A stretch of DNA of 64,000 nt, from NCBI RefSeq assembly GCF_040047665.1, contig NZ_CP157355.1, forward strand, positions 2,666,001 to 2,730,000, read 5' to 3'. The notes beneath the pieces are model-generated. The model was given only the letters and a program-made list of their open reading frames with translations. It was not told where the DNA came from and did no database searches. This DNA comes from Chitinibacter sp. FCG-7 (GTDB taxonomy: Bacteria; Pseudomonadota; Gammaproteobacteria; Burkholderiales; Chitinibacteraceae). Shown one piece after another: positions 1 to 8,028 of this stretch. Position numbers and translations under genes: made by a program. Within the stretch, counting starts at the first letter, position 1. Every line of letters begins with the position of its first letter.

Positions 1-812
1 ACCCGCTGGTACTGGTGTCCGGCCGCGAGCTGCTCCAGAAAGCCGGATAATTGTGCGTTTTGATAATGCTGGATCAGTTGCGCCAGCAGCAAGGGCTGTG
101 CGGCAATATCGGCCTGCATATGGTAGTCAAAATGGCCTGCCGCATGGGCCGGCAGCGGGCTTTTTTTGCGCGGCTTGCCCTCGCTATCAAAGCAGGCAAT
201 ATGCCGTGGATTGAGCTCGGCCATTTCACCGCATTCAAGCTCGATCAGTAGTGATGAGCGAGTGCGTATCAGTGCTGCGTCGCTGGCAAAGTGGCAGCCA
301 TCCTGGTTTTGCCCAATAAACAGGCTAGGGCCCAATGTGGCGCAATATAGATTGTCTGTACTGCTTTTCTTGATTGCGGCCAGCGCAAAATAGCCCCGGC
401 ATTCCTTAAGGGCCAGCTGAACGGCCAGCGCAAAATTTTTGTGGATGCGATCGTACCAGTCGATCAGCGCAGCGATGACTTCTTCGCTCTGCCCCAGATT
501 GTGCGAGTAACCCAGCGAGGTCAGCTTGCTCATGATCTGTTCGGTATTTTCCAGATGCCCCAGCAGTGCGACGAGCACGCGCTCGCGAAACAGCGTCAGC
601 CCCGAATCATGCGGGTTAAAACCCAGGCAGACCAAGCCCACAGGGTAAGTCCGGTTGGGGGCTGGATAGCGTTCTGCCTGCTGGATCAGGATTTCATCGT
701 TAAAGGCGCAGACATGGGCAAAATGATACGGTTGATCTGGTAGCTGCGAGCAGCCTTCTTGCAGAAGGGCGTTGGCGTCGCTGCTGGCAATGGCTCCGAG
801 CAAAATATTCAT
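1..812 (-). CDS. GlmS-like protein with degenerate glutaminase domain (C-terminus beyond window)
   Basis: The frame stays open to the window edge, giving 270 residues from the ATG at 812. It aligns along its length with glucosamine-6-phosphate synthase. The start MNILLGAIASSDA matches the GlmS start MCGIVGAIAQRD, and residues about 85-125 (GHLENTEQIMSKLTSLGY, then SEEVIAALIDWY) match the glutaminase core. HFASDAALIRT and FDYHMQADIAAQP match the end of the glutaminase domain, and LAAGHQYQR matches the start of the first SIS domain (LACGTSYNS in GlmS). The N-terminal nucleophile Cys is Asn, the HTRWATHG region is not recognisable, and the SIS-domain Cys is lost. I infer a GlmS paralogue without glutaminase activity; its real role is unknown. 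It is divergent from xseB. Only the missing C-terminus limits the call. Confidence 0.72.
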   Translation of the reverse strand, partial: MNILLGAIASSDANALLQEGCSQLPDQPYHFAHVCAFNDEILIQQAERYPAPNRTYPVGLVCLGFNPHDSGLTLFRERVLVALLGHLENTEQIMSKLTSLGYSHNLGQSEEVIAALIDWYDRIHKNFALAVQLALKECRGYFALAAIKKSSTDNLYCATLGPSLFIGQNQDGCHFASDAALIRTRSSLLIELECGEMAELNPRHIACFDSEGKPRKKSPLPAHAAGHFDYHMQADIAAQPLLLAQLIQHYQNAQLSGFLEQLAAGHQYQR

Positions 813-1034
813 CGTAGTGTGCTTTGTATTCAGGATATCTTTATCCTAGCTGTCAGCGAGCCGACTTGAAAGCTGGCTTTCTGGGCGATGATCTTGCTGC
901 GGCTTATTTTGTGCACGGCCGCATGATAGCCAAGGCCAAAAAATTGCTGCTGAGGTAGAATAGCGGCCTTTAGAATTAGCCCCAAGTGCGCCTGTGGTAT
1001 TGAAATGGCGGCTGGATAGACTGCGAGATTGTTG

Positions 1035-1271
1035 ATGGCCAAAGCAGCGAAAGCGAATTTACCTGAAAGCTATGAGGCTGGCGTTGCCGAGCTTGATGCG
1101 CTGATTTTACAAATGGAAGCGGGCCAGATGCCGCTGGAAGAGAGTCTGGCTGCGTATCAGCGTGGTACCGAGCTGCTGCGCTTTTGCGAGAGCAAGCTGG
1201 CTGCCGCTGAGCAACAGGTCAAGATTCTTGAGGCTGGCGAATTGAAAGCTATGCCGGAAGCGGGGGCTTAA
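1035..1271 (+). CDS. xseB: exodeoxyribonuclease VII small subunit
   Basis: This is an 78-residue acidic helical protein with the family pattern SYEAGVAELDALILQMEAG, then PLEESLAAYQRGTELLRFCE and an AAEQQVKIL ending. XseB associates with XseA (not in this window) in the nuclease that degrades single-stranded DNA to short oligonucleotides. I chose ATG 1035; two in-frame TTG codons lie just upstream at 1029 and 1032. The stop codon TAA directly abuts the ATG of ispA, so the two are translationally coupled. The order xseB-ispA-dxs is a common proteobacterial operon. Confidence 0.93.
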   Translation: MAKAAKANLPESYEAGVAELDALILQMEAGQMPLEESLAAYQRGTELLRFCESKLAAAEQQVKILEAGELKAMPEAGA

Positions 1272-2171
1272 ATGACAGCAGTGATCGATTTTAAAGATTG
1301 GATGACACAGGTGCAGGCGCAAATGGAAGGCGCGCTGGCGCATTATCTGCCTGCCAGCACGCATATTCCGGAGCGTTTGCACGATGCGATGCGCTATAGC
1401 GTGCTCGATGGTGGCAAGCGCGTTCGCCCCTTGCTGGTGTTTGCTGCCGGGCAGGTGGTCGATGCCGATCCGCTGCGCCTGCAAGCCGTTGGCGCGGCAC
1501 TGGAAATGATCCACGCCTACTCGCTGGTGCACGACGATATGCCAGCGATGGACAATGATGTATTGCGCCGTGGCAAACCTACCGTTCACGTGGCTTTTGG
1601 CGAAGCCACGGCCTTGCTGGCGGGTGATGCGCTGCAAACTGCAGCGTTTGATGTACTGAGTGCCAGCACTTTGGCCGATCAGCCTGGCGATCAATTGAAA
1701 ATGGTCAATATCTTGGCGCGCGCTTCAGGTAGTCTGGGCATGTGCGGCGGGCAGGGGATTGATCTGTATAGCGTGGGTCAGGAGTTGACGTTGCCCGAGC
1801 TTGAGCGCATGCATATTCTGAAAACCGGCGCGCTGATCCGCGCTGCCGTGCTGCTGGGCTCCTACTGCGGCACAAGCTTGAGCGAGGACGCGCGTAACGG
1901 GCTGGATCATTACGCCAAATGCATCGGGCTGGCGTTTCAGGTGGTTGATGATATTCTCGATTGCGAAGCTGACTCTGCCACTTTGGGTAAAACCGCGGGT
2001 AAGGATGTGGCCAATAACAAGCCCACATATGTCGCCTTATTGGGTATGAAAGGCGCCAAAGAGAAAGCCGAAGAATTGAAGCAGGCGGCTTTTGCCGCGC
2101 TGGCTCCATTTGGCGATAAAGCCCAGTTACTGCATGCCCTTGCTGGGTATATCGTTGATCGCAAATACTGA
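1272..2171 (+). CDS. ispA: farnesyl diphosphate synthase (polyprenyl synthetase family)
   Basis: This 299-residue cytosolic enzyme condenses isopentenyl diphosphate with dimethylallyl and geranyl diphosphate to make farnesyl diphosphate. The first Asp-rich motif DDMPAMD is at residues 88-94, in the spaced form typical of bacterial short-chain synthases. The second motif DDILD is at 226-230, both binding Mg-diphosphate. GGKRVRP at 48-54 is the conserved substrate-binding stretch. Length and motifs fit IspA rather than the longer-chain IspB. It starts at the base after the xseB stop and is followed 44 bases later by dxs, the first enzyme of the same pathway. Confidence 0.95.
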   Translation: MTAVIDFKDWMTQVQAQMEGALAHYLPASTHIPERLHDAMRYSVLDGGKRVRPLLVFAAGQVVDADPLRLQAVGAALEMIHAYSLVHDDMPAMDNDVLRRGKPTVHVAFGEATALLAGDALQTAAFDVLSASTLADQPGDQLKMVNILARASGSLGMCGGQGIDLYSVGQELTLPELERMHILKTGALIRAAVLLGSYCGTSLSEDARNGLDHYAKCIGLAFQVVDDILDCEADSATLGKTAGKDVANNKPTYVALLGMKGAKEKAEELKQAAFAALAPFGDKAQLLHALAGYIVDRKY

Positions 2172-2215
2172 TAATCTCCGCAGGGATATACCCCTGTGGA
2201 TGGGATGATAGATTC

Positions 2216-4117
2216 ATGACTTGCCCCGTAAAATATCCCTTACTCGACACCATCGACTGTCCTGCCGATTTGCGCCAGATCGAGCGCAAAGATTTGCCGC
2301 AAGTGGCGCAGGAAGTACGGCAATTTCTGCTCGACTCGGTGAGCCAGACTGGCGGCCATTTCGCCTCGAATCTGGGCGCAGTCGAGCTGACTGTGGCGCT
2401 GCATTATGTGTTCGATACACCGCACGATAGGCTCGTGTGGGACGTGGGCCATCAAAGCTATCCGCATAAAATCCTCACTGGCCGCAAAAACCGCATGCAC
2501 ACCATGCGCCAGAAAGGCGGTTTGGCAGGCTTTCCCAAGCGTGATGAATCGGAATACGACACCTTTGGTGTTGGACACTCGTCAACGTCAATTGGCGCGG
2601 CGCTGGGCATGGCCGAAGCGGCGCTGCTCAAAGGCGAGAAACGCAAAGCGATTGCTGTCATTGGCGACGGTGCCATGACAGCAGGGCAGGCGATTGAGGC
2701 GCTGTTTAACGCGGGCCACCGTGATCTGACCGATCTGCTGGTGATTTTGAACGACAACGAAATGTCGATCTCACCGAATGTGGGCGCGTTTAATAATTAT
2801 CTGGCCAAACTCTTGTCGGGTAAATTCTACAACGGTATCCGCAGTGCTTCGGGCAAGGTGCTCGATGCGATGCCGCCGCTCAAAGAGCTGGCGAAAAAAG
2901 GCGAAGAAAGCGTCAAAGGCTTTCTAACGCCAGGCACGCTGTTTGAAGAAATCGGCTTTAACTATATCGGCCCGATTGATGGCCACGATATGGAAACGCT
3001 GGTTGCAACTTTATCGAATATCAAATCACTACGCGGCCCGCAGTTTTTGCATGTGGTCACCAAGAAAGGCAATGGCTATAAGCTGGCGGTGGCCGACCCG
3101 GTGAAATATCACGCTGTGACGCCATTTACGCCGGAAGACGGCATGGCCGCAGGCAAAAGTAGCGGCAAGCCCAGCTTTACTCAGGTGTTTGGCGATTGGC
3201 TCTGTGATATGGCCAAAATCGACGACAAACTGGTCGGCATTACGCCCGCAATGCGCGAAGGTAGCGGCATGGTGCGCTTTCATGCCGAGCATCCAGATCG
3301 CTATTTCGACGTCGGCATTGCCGAGCAGCACGCGGTGACCTTTGCCGGTGGCTTGGCCTGTGAGGGGCTAAAACCCGTGGTGGCGATTTATTCGACCTTC
3401 CTGCAGCGCGCGTATGACCAGCTGATTCACGATGTGGCGCTGCAAAATCTGGACGTGACCTTCGCGATTGACCGCGCGGGTCTGGTGGGTGCCGATGGCC
3501 CAACGCACGCGGGCAGCTTTGATCTGTCTTACCTGCGCTGTATTCCGAATGTGGCGATTCTGGCGCCGGGCGACGAAAATGAATGCCGCCAGATGCTGTA
3601 CACCGCCTACCAGCATGCCGGCCCGGCCTGTGTACGCTACCCGCGCGGTAGCGGGATGGGCGTTGCGGTGGACGCAAGCATGACTTTGCTACCGTGGGGC
3701 AAAGGCGAAATTCGCCGCTCTGCGGCCGAGCAGCAAGGCAAACAAGTCGCCATTCTGGCTTTTGGCACGGTGCTTGAACCAGCGCTGAAAGCCGCTGAAG
3801 CGTTGAGTGAAACCGATGTCTTGAGCGTGACAGTAGCCAATATGCGCTTTATCAAGCCGCTTGATACTGCGCTGGTGCTGGAGCTGGCCGCAAGCCATGA
3901 TTTGATGGTCACCGTTGAAGACAATGCCATCATGGGCGGCGCTGGCAGCGCGGTGATCGAAGCCATGATGGCTGCGGGCGTCTGTAAACCGCTGCTGCAG
4001 CTGGGGCTGCCCGATAGCTATGTTGAACACGGCGAACAAAAACAGATCCTGGCCGAATGTGGTCTGGATGCTGCGGGCATCAAAGGGAGCATAGCGCTCA
4101 AGCTGCAAAGTCTTTAA
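2216..4117 (+). CDS. dxs: 1-deoxy-D-xylulose-5-phosphate synthase
   Basis: This 633-residue thiamine-diphosphate enzyme joins pyruvate and glyceraldehyde-3-phosphate to make DXP, the entry step of the MEP isoprenoid pathway. The N-terminal half shows [16 protein letters not shown] (residues about 75-90), FGVGHSSTS (117-124) and the TPP/Mg site GDG at 150-152 with NDNEMSIS downstream. The middle shows [15 protein letters not shown] and [15 protein letters not shown], as in transketolase-like pyrimidine domains, followed by a C-terminal transketolase domain. It is the last gene of the xseB-ispA-dxs operon. A perfect hairpin follows the stop and is in turn directly followed by the FMN riboswitch. 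Confidence 0.97.
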   Translation: MTCPVKYPLLDTIDCPADLRQIERKDLPQVAQEVRQFLLDSVSQTGGHFASNLGAVELTVALHYVFDTPHDRLVWDVGHQSYPHKILTGRKNRMHTMRQKGGLAGFPKRDESEYDTFGVGHSSTSIGAALGMAEAALLKGEKRKAIAVIGDGAMTAGQAIEALFNAGHRDLTDLLVILNDNEMSISPNVGAFNNYLAKLLSGKFYNGIRSASGKVLDAMPPLKELAKKGEESVKGFLTPGTLFEEIGFNYIGPIDGHDMETLVATLSNIKSLRGPQFLHVVTKKGNGYKLAVADPVKYHAVTPFTPEDGMAAGKSSGKPSFTQVFGDWLCDMAKIDDKLVGITPAMREGSGMVRFHAEHPDRYFDVGIAEQHAVTFAGGLACEGLKPVVAIYSTFLQRAYDQLIHDVALQNLDVTFAIDRAGLVGADGPTHAGSFDLSYLRCIPNVAILAPGDENECRQMLYTAYQHAGPACVRYPRGSGMGVAVDASMTLLPWGKGEIRRSAAEQQGKQVAILAFGTVLEPALKAAEALSETDVLSVTVANMRFIKPLDTALVLELAASHDLMVTVEDNAIMGGAGSAVIEAMMAAGVCKPLLQLGLPDSYVEHGEQKQILAECGLDAAGIKGSIALKLQSL

Positions 4118-4141
4118 AAGCCTGCTTGTGGTATGCTGCAA

Positions 4142-4164
4142 AAGCCAGATTCTTCTGGCTTTTT
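4142..4164 (+). terminator. Intrinsic terminator after dxs (or 5' hairpin of the ribB leader)
   Basis: AAGCCAGA and TCTGGCTT form a perfect 8-bp stem around a 4-base loop, followed by a short T-run. It ends only about 3 bases before the FMN aptamer. A possible extended -10 element (TGGTATGCT, ending 4137) lies just upstream, so this hairpin could instead sit at the 5' end of the ribB transcript. Confidence 0.6.
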
Positions 4165-4166
4165 GC

Positions 4167-4306
4167 GTCTTCAGGGCGGGGTGAAATTCCCCACCGGCGG
4201 TAAATCGTAACGATGAGCCCGCGAGCGCCTGCAAGCTTCCCGCCTGCAGGGTCAGCAGATCAGGTGAAATGCCTGAGCCGACGGTATAGTCCGGATGAGA
4301 GAAGAC
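4167..4306 (+). promoter_or_regulatory. FMN riboswitch (RFN element)
   Basis: The closing stem GTCTTC (4167-4172) pairs with GAAGAC (4301-4306). Inside are the hallmark RFN segments: AGGGCGGGGTGAAATTCCCC, ACCGGCGGTAAAT, GAGCCCGCGAGCG, GTCAGCAGATCAGGTGAAAT, and GCCGACGGTATAGTCCGGATG. This aptamer binds flavin mononucleotide and represses riboflavin synthesis genes. It lies directly upstream of ribB, as expected. Confidence 0.97.
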
Positions 4307-4371
4307 ATGCAGCGTATCCATTCTTGCAATGAGTGCGCTGTTTTCGCTTGCGCTTTGCGTAGAGTGCCCTG

Positions 4372-4401
4372 AACGCTTTCTTGCCCACTACAAGGAGCGT
4401 T
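4372..4401 (+). promoter_or_regulatory. Shine-Dalgarno sequestering hairpin of the ribB leader
   Basis: AACGCTTTCTTG (4372-4383) pairs with CAAGGAGCGTT (4391-4401) through 11 pairs, one of them G-T, with one bulged T and a 7-base loop. The right arm contains the ribB ribosome-binding site AAGGAG. Sequestering of this site when FMN is bound would explain repression at translation. The pairing is visible in the sequence; the switching is inferred from known proteobacterial ribB riboswitches. Confidence 0.75.
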
Positions 4402-4405
4402 TTAC

Positions 4406-5080
4406 ATGAACGAAATTACCTCAACGTTTACTAGCTTTTCCAGTTCCAGTTCCAGTTCCAGCGCGGAGTTGCGTGTCAATCAGGCCATTCTGGCGTTTCA
4501 ATCGGCTCGCCCGGTGATTTTGCTCGACGATCTGGATAGGGAAAACGAAGCCGATCTGATATGCCCGGCCAGCACCTTAAGCCATGCGATTATGGCCATG
4601 CTGATCCGTGATTGCAGCGGCATCGTGTGTTTATGCCTGACGCCGGAGCGCGCCAGACAACTGGATCTGCCACCAATGGTCAGCCACAACCAGAGCCGCT
4701 ACGGCACAGCCTTCACTGTTTCAATCGAAGCGCGTGAAGGCGTGACAACGGGGGTATCTGCTGCTGATAGGCTAGCAACCATTGCTGCAGCCATACACCC
4801 CGATGCAGTACCTGCGGACCTGGCTCGGCCTGGTCATGTTTTTCCGCTGATTGCCCACCCAGTAGGCGTGCAGGGGCGGCGCGGACATACCGAAGGGGCG
4901 ATTGAGCTAAGCCGGCTGGCCGGATGTGGCGATGCAGCGGTGCTGTGCGAATTGATGCAGCCTGATGGCACCATGATGCGGGGCGAGGCGTTGCTTGAGT
5001 TTGCCCGCCAGCATCAGCTGTGCATGCTGTCGATTGACGATCTGGTGCAGGTCTCTCGCGTTGCCGCGATGAGTATTTAA
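4406..5080 (+). CDS. ribB: 3,4-dihydroxy-2-butanone 4-phosphate synthase
   Basis: This 224-residue stand-alone RibB converts ribulose 5-phosphate to the four-carbon precursor of riboflavin. Metal and substrate motifs are present: [11 protein letters not shown] at residues 41-51, [15 protein letters not shown] at about 97-111, [19 protein letters not shown] at about 141-148, and [16 protein letters not shown]. There is no GTP cyclohydrolase II domain, so this is not a RibBA fusion. The N-terminus carries a run of about ten Ser, encoded partly by four TTCCAG repeats. The start is fixed by AAGGAG 8 bases upstream. Expression is under the upstream FMN riboswitch. Confidence 0.95.
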   Translation: MNEITSTFTSFSSSSSSSSAELRVNQAILAFQSARPVILLDDLDRENEADLICPASTLSHAIMAMLIRDCSGIVCLCLTPERARQLDLPPMVSHNQSRYGTAFTVSIEAREGVTTGVSAADRLATIAAAIHPDAVPADLARPGHVFPLIAHPVGVQGRRGHTEGAIELSRLAGCGDAAVLCELMQPDGTMMRGEALLEFARQHQLCMLSIDDLVQVSRVAAMSI

Positions 5081-5087
5081 AGCTAGG

Positions 5088-5122
5088 CAGCCAGTGCCTG
5101 AGGCTGGGCACTGGCTGTTTTT
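5088..5122 (+). terminator. Intrinsic terminator of ribB
   Basis: CAGCCAGTGCC (5088-5098) and GGCACTGGCTG (5107-5117) form a perfect 11-bp stem, followed by TTTTT. It begins 8 bases after the ribB stop. Confidence 0.9.
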
Positions 5123-5151
5123 CAAGCCTGTCCGCTTGGTATCAGGTCGGT

Positions 5152-5427
5152 TTAGCCAAATTGAAAGTGCTTACGCAATGGTGCAGTAATCTGCCATGTG
5201 CAGCTCATTCCGGCTGGAAAAGTCGCTAGGTCACCAGCATACATCGTCACCGGCTTGCCACCGTTCGGCGTCACAATTACTTCCCCTTCGATCAGCCAAC
5301 AGGTTTCGCTGCAGTCATAGGTCCATGGAAAAGTAGACACCTCTTTTTCCCAGACTGGCCAGCGCTTGATGCCCAGCTCGGTTTGGCGCTCGGCGCTGAT
5401 GGCGCGTTCAATGTGAATACGGTGCAT
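5152..5427 (-). CDS. Small cupin-domain protein (EutQ/ureidoglycine aminohydrolase-like cupin)
   Basis: This is a single-domain cupin of about 91 residues. The pattern RWPVWEKEVSTFPWTYDCSE, then CWLIEGEVIVTPNGG and AGDLATFPAGMSCTW, matches the small Cupin_3 family often annotated as cupin domain-containing protein. Such proteins form a single beta-barrel; the substrate is unknown. I prefer the ATG at 5427 because AGGGA lies 7 bases upstream; an in-frame ATG at 5463 would add 12 residues. It faces ribB and is divergent from bfd. No operon partner is seen. Confidence 0.8.
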   Translation of the reverse strand: MHRIHIERAISAERQTELGIKRWPVWEKEVSTFPWTYDCSETCWLIEGEVIVTPNGGKPVTMYAGDLATFPAGMSCTWQITAPLRKHFQFG

Positions 5428-5525
5428 GGCGTAATCCCTATAGTTTTTACCGATGATAGCCATAGTTTACTTTACCGCTTATCGCTGATGGTGAGTTGGC
5501 TCTTGTCAGTGCCAATGTTTTTGAA

Positions 5526-5544
5526 GATAATGAGAACGGATATT
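5526..5544 (+). promoter_or_regulatory. Possible Fur box upstream of bfd
   Basis: GATAATGAGAACGGATATT matches 13 of 19 positions of the Fur consensus, with the first eight bases perfect. It lies 17 bases upstream of the bfd start, where it would block transcription in iron-replete cells. It is a visual match only. A second, weaker match, TTTGAGAATTGTTT on the minus strand (7081-7094), lies upstream of the bacterioferritin genes. Confidence 0.45.
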
Positions 5545-5560
5545 AATTAGGTTCTCAGTC

Positions 5561-5776
5561 ATGATTGTTTGTGTTTGCAATAATGTGAGCGATAAAGCGA
5601 TTCGTAAAGCCGTCGAGCAAGATGGCGTGCGCACTTACATTCAGCTGCAGCGCACCACGCAAACTGGCACTTGCTGCGGTAAATGCAGCAGCTGCGCCAA
5701 GCAGGTGCTGAAAGAATCAGTTGAGGCCTACGAAGAGAAAATGCTGGCCGATTTGCAGGATCTGGCTTTTGCCTAA
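5561..5776 (+). CDS. bfd: bacterioferritin-associated ferredoxin
   Basis: This 71-residue [2Fe-2S] protein docks on bacterioferritin and passes electrons that reduce and release stored iron. Cys4 and Cys6 (VCVC), together with the CCGKCSSC cluster (Cys39 and Cys42 by spacing), provide the iron-sulfur ligands of the BFD-like fold. It is transcribed towards the two bacterioferritin genes, a typical iron-storage locus. The Fur-like sequence upstream suggests induction under iron starvation. Confidence 0.93.
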   Translation: MIVCVCNNVSDKAIRKAVEQDGVRTYIQLQRTTQTGTCCGKCSSCAKQVLKESVEAYEEKMLADLQDLAFA

Positions 5777-5797
5777 AGCACCTTTTCGCCAAAACCC

Positions 5798-5819
5798 ACC
5801 CGCCACGGCGGGTTTTTTT
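5798..5819 (+). terminator. Intrinsic terminator of bfd
   Basis: ACCCGCC and GGCGGGT form a 7-bp stem with a tight loop, followed by a run of T. It begins 22 bases after the bfd stop. Confidence 0.85.
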
Positions 5820-5878
5820 ACGTCTGCAGCCAGTGCGACGGTAAACCAAACGTCAACAGGCCATGGCGAGCGGGCAGC

Positions 5879-5902
5879 AAAAAGCCCGGGCGAACCCGGG
5901 CT
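5879..5902 (-). terminator. Intrinsic terminator of the bacterioferritin operon
   Basis: Read on the minus strand, AGCCCGGG TTCG CCCGGGCT is a perfect 8-bp stem with a stable tetraloop followed by TTTTT. A second GC-rich hairpin (GCCGGGC/GCCCGGC, 5918-5933) lies between it and the gene. Just beyond (5838-5864), TAAACCAAACGTCAACAGGCC resembles the end of the inverted-repeat element at 10147-10419. Confidence 0.85.
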
Positions 5903-5959
5903 GGGAGCGACGGTCGGGCCGGGCTTGCCCGGCAAATCGGCCGTGCCTACCTGAAATAC

Positions 5960-6430
5960 TCAGGATGCCTGCGATTGCAGATAGTTGGGCAGGCCAATCG
6001 TTTTGATCAAATGCAATTGCTGCTCCAGCCAGTGGGCGTGGTCCTGTTCGGTGTCTTCCAGTAGCGTCATCAGCATTTCGCGGGTCACGTAATCCTGCTC
6101 TTTTTCGCAAATGGCGATAACTTTTTTCAGCGCTGCGGCGACTTCATATTCGGTTTGCAGATCGAATTCGAGCATTTCCTTCACATCTTTGCCGACGCGT
6201 AATGGCGTGCGGGCGGCGACATTCGGGATGCCTTCCAGAAACAGAATCCGCGCAATCAGCAGCGTTGAATGGCCGATTTCATCCTGGCGCTCGTGGTCGA
6301 TGCGCTCGTACAGCTTGCTATAGCCCCAGTTGTGATACATCTGGCTATGGACAAAATACTGGTCGACTGACGTTAGCTCTGCCGCGAGCAATTCGGAAAG
6401 CGCGGCTATGACTTTATTACTTCCTTTCAT
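5960..6430 (-). CDS. bfr: Bacterioferritin, ferroxidase-type subunit without haem ligand
   Basis: This 156-residue four-helix ferritin is a subunit of a shell that oxidises and stores iron. The di-iron site is intact: Glu18, Glu51, His54, the mid-chain Glu of DLQTEYE, and Glu/His in LLEDTEQDHAHWLE. Position 52, which in E. coli Bfr is the haem-ligand Met, is Ile here. It therefore resembles the ferroxidase-competent, haem-poor partner of two-subunit bacterioferritins such as Neisseria BfrA/BfrB. It is second in a two-gene minus-strand operon, 27 bases after the other bfr gene. Confidence 0.93.
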   Translation of the reverse strand: MKGSNKVIAALSELLAAELTSVDQYFVHSQMYHNWGYSKLYERIDHERQDEIGHSTLLIARILFLEGIPNVAARTPLRVGKDVKEMLEFDLQTEYEVAAALKKVIAICEKEQDYVTREMLMTLLEDTEQDHAHWLEQQLHLIKTIGLPNYLQSQAS

Positions 6431-6457
6431 GATCGTATCTCCTTGGGCGGAACAGGC

Positions 6458-6931
6458 TTATGCGGAAAAGGCTTGTGATTGCAGGTAATTGGCCAGGCTC
6501 ATTTCCTTGATCAGCGTGTGCTGCGTTTCCAGCCAGTCAACGTATTCTTCTTCGTCTTCCAGAATCTCGGCCAGCAGATCGCGGCTGACATAATCTTGCG
6601 TGTCTTCGCAGATCTTGATTGCGGCGCGTACTTGATCCAGAAACGAGCTGAATAGTTTCAGATCACAGCCCAGCATTTCCGGCACGTCTTCGCCGATCAG
6701 CAATTTACCCAGATCTTGCAGATTGGGCAGGCCTTCCAGAAACAGCACGCGCTCGATCAGCTTGTCGGCGCGTTTCATGGCATCAATCGATTCGTGATAC
6801 GCCTTGTCGTTCAGGCCTTTAAAGCCCCAGTTGCGGTACATGCGGGCATGCAAAAAGGTCTGGTTAATTGCGATCAGCTCGTTGGCCAGAACGCCATTGA
6901 GTGACTTGATGACTTTTTTATCGCCTTGCAT
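6458..6931 (-). CDS. bfr: Bacterioferritin, haem-binding subunit with lost ferroxidase ligands
   Basis: This is a 157-residue bacterioferritin with strong similarity to E. coli Bfr ([30 protein letters not shown]). The haem ligand Met52 is kept. Of the di-iron residues only Glu18 and Glu127 by alignment remain: Glu51 is Ala, His54 is Arg, the Glu of helix C is replaced, His130 is Tyr, and Tyr25 is Thr. It is complementary to the neighbouring subunit, so the two probably assemble into one mixed shell. This is an inference from the residues and from known two-subunit bacterioferritins. Confidence 0.93.
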   Translation of the reverse strand: MQGDKKVIKSLNGVLANELIAINQTFLHARMYRNWGFKGLNDKAYHESIDAMKRADKLIERVLFLEGLPNLQDLGKLLIGEDVPEMLGCDLKLFSSFLDQVRAAIKICEDTQDYVSRDLLAEILEDEEEYVDWLETQHTLIKEMSLANYLQSQAFSA

Positions 6932-7227
6932 CGTGATTTCTCCTTGCTGGTTTGCCCAGTCTTGGGAAGTGGGCGGCTGGTATTGGCCGCAGTAATTGTT
7001 TAAAAGTGTACGCTTTTAGTCGGATATTTCAAATGAAAATTTCAAGCTAAGTAATTGAATAGAAATATAAATATAAATAAAAACAATTCTCAAACCCTTC
7101 AAGCCTTTGTTTTAAAACGCCGATGGCCAGTTTGAATGCCGTGCAAGCCCGCGTGAAAATAGGGGGCTGCATATTAACTGACATAAAAAGCTCGTAAAAT
7201 GCGTAAACTATTTTTTGGAGTAATTCC

Positions 7228-8004
7228 GTGATTGCCAGCCCAGAACACATTGCCTTTGCCAAAAAACTTGCCGATGCCAGCGCGGCGGTGATTCGTCCGT
7301 ATTATCGCAGCGGTCTGGCGATTGATGACAAATCCGACGATAGCCCGGTGACGCAGGCCGACCGTGAAGCCGAGCTGGCGATGCGCGCACTGATTAACGC
7401 CGAGCGGCCACAAGACGGCATTATTGGCGAGGAATTTGGCGCCGAGCGTGACGACGCAGACTGGGTGTGGGTGCTCGATCCAGTTGACGGCACCAAGGCT
7501 TTTATCACTGGCCGTCCGCTGTTTGTAACGCTAATCGGCTTGCTGCACAAGGGCGTACCGGTGCTGGGCGTGATCAATCAGCCGATTGCCAACGAGCGCT
7601 GGGTGGGTGTTGTGGGGCAGGGTTGCACGTTGAACGATGCGCCGGTGAGCATTAGCCAGATTAGCGATTTTTCCCGCGCACGCATTGGTACGACCGGGCC
7701 GCAATATTTTAGCGAGGCAGGGCGCAGCGCCTTTATGCAGCTGCAGCAAGGCGGGCGCTTTACCGTGTACGGCGGCGATGGCTATCAGTATGCGCTGGTG
7801 GCCACGGGCGGGCTGGATCTGGTGATTGAAGAAGGCCTGAAGTTGCACGACTTTGCTGCGGTTGCTCCGGTGGTGATTGCCGCAGGCGGCATCATGACCG
7901 ACTGGCAAGGCGCGGCCTTGACCCGCCAGAGCGCTGGCCGGGTAATTGCGGCAGCTACCCCTCAGGTGTATCAGGCTGCATTGGATGCGATGAGAGCTGT
8001 GTAG
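7228..8004 (+). CDS. Inositol-monophosphatase-family phosphatase, probable histidinol-phosphatase
   Basis: The 258-residue protein has the family's Li-sensitive Mg phosphatase motifs: GEE at 67-69, DPVDGTKAF at 84-92, and the C-terminal metal motif as LKLHDFAAVAPVV. Proteins with this DFAA form followed by GGIMTDWQG are usually annotated as HisN-type histidinol-phosphatases, but CysQ- or SuhB-like activity cannot be excluded. The start is GTG at 7228 with TTGGAG upstream. No his genes are adjacent, so the pathway is not shown by context. Confidence 0.82.
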   Translation: MIASPEHIAFAKKLADASAAVIRPYYRSGLAIDDKSDDSPVTQADREAELAMRALINAERPQDGIIGEEFGAERDDADWVWVLDPVDGTKAFITGRPLFVTLIGLLHKGVPVLGVINQPIANERWVGVVGQGCTLNDAPVSISQISDFSRARIGTTGPQYFSEAGRSAFMQLQQGGRFTVYGGDGYQYALVATGGLDLVIEEGLKLHDFAAVAPVVIAAGGIMTDWQGAALTRQSAGRVIAAATPQVYQAALDAMRAV

Positions 8005-8028
8005 AACTATACCCCTGCATGTGATGCA

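Noticed and set aside
1107..1694. 195-codon open frame on the minus strand over xseB and ispA
   Set aside because: It is antisense to two clearly recognised genes, and its translation has no family features and is rich in His and Gln as expected of a shadow.
4438..4471. TTCCAG repeats considered as a CRISPR or VNTR locus
   Set aside because: Only four six-base units without spacers, inside the ribB coding region.
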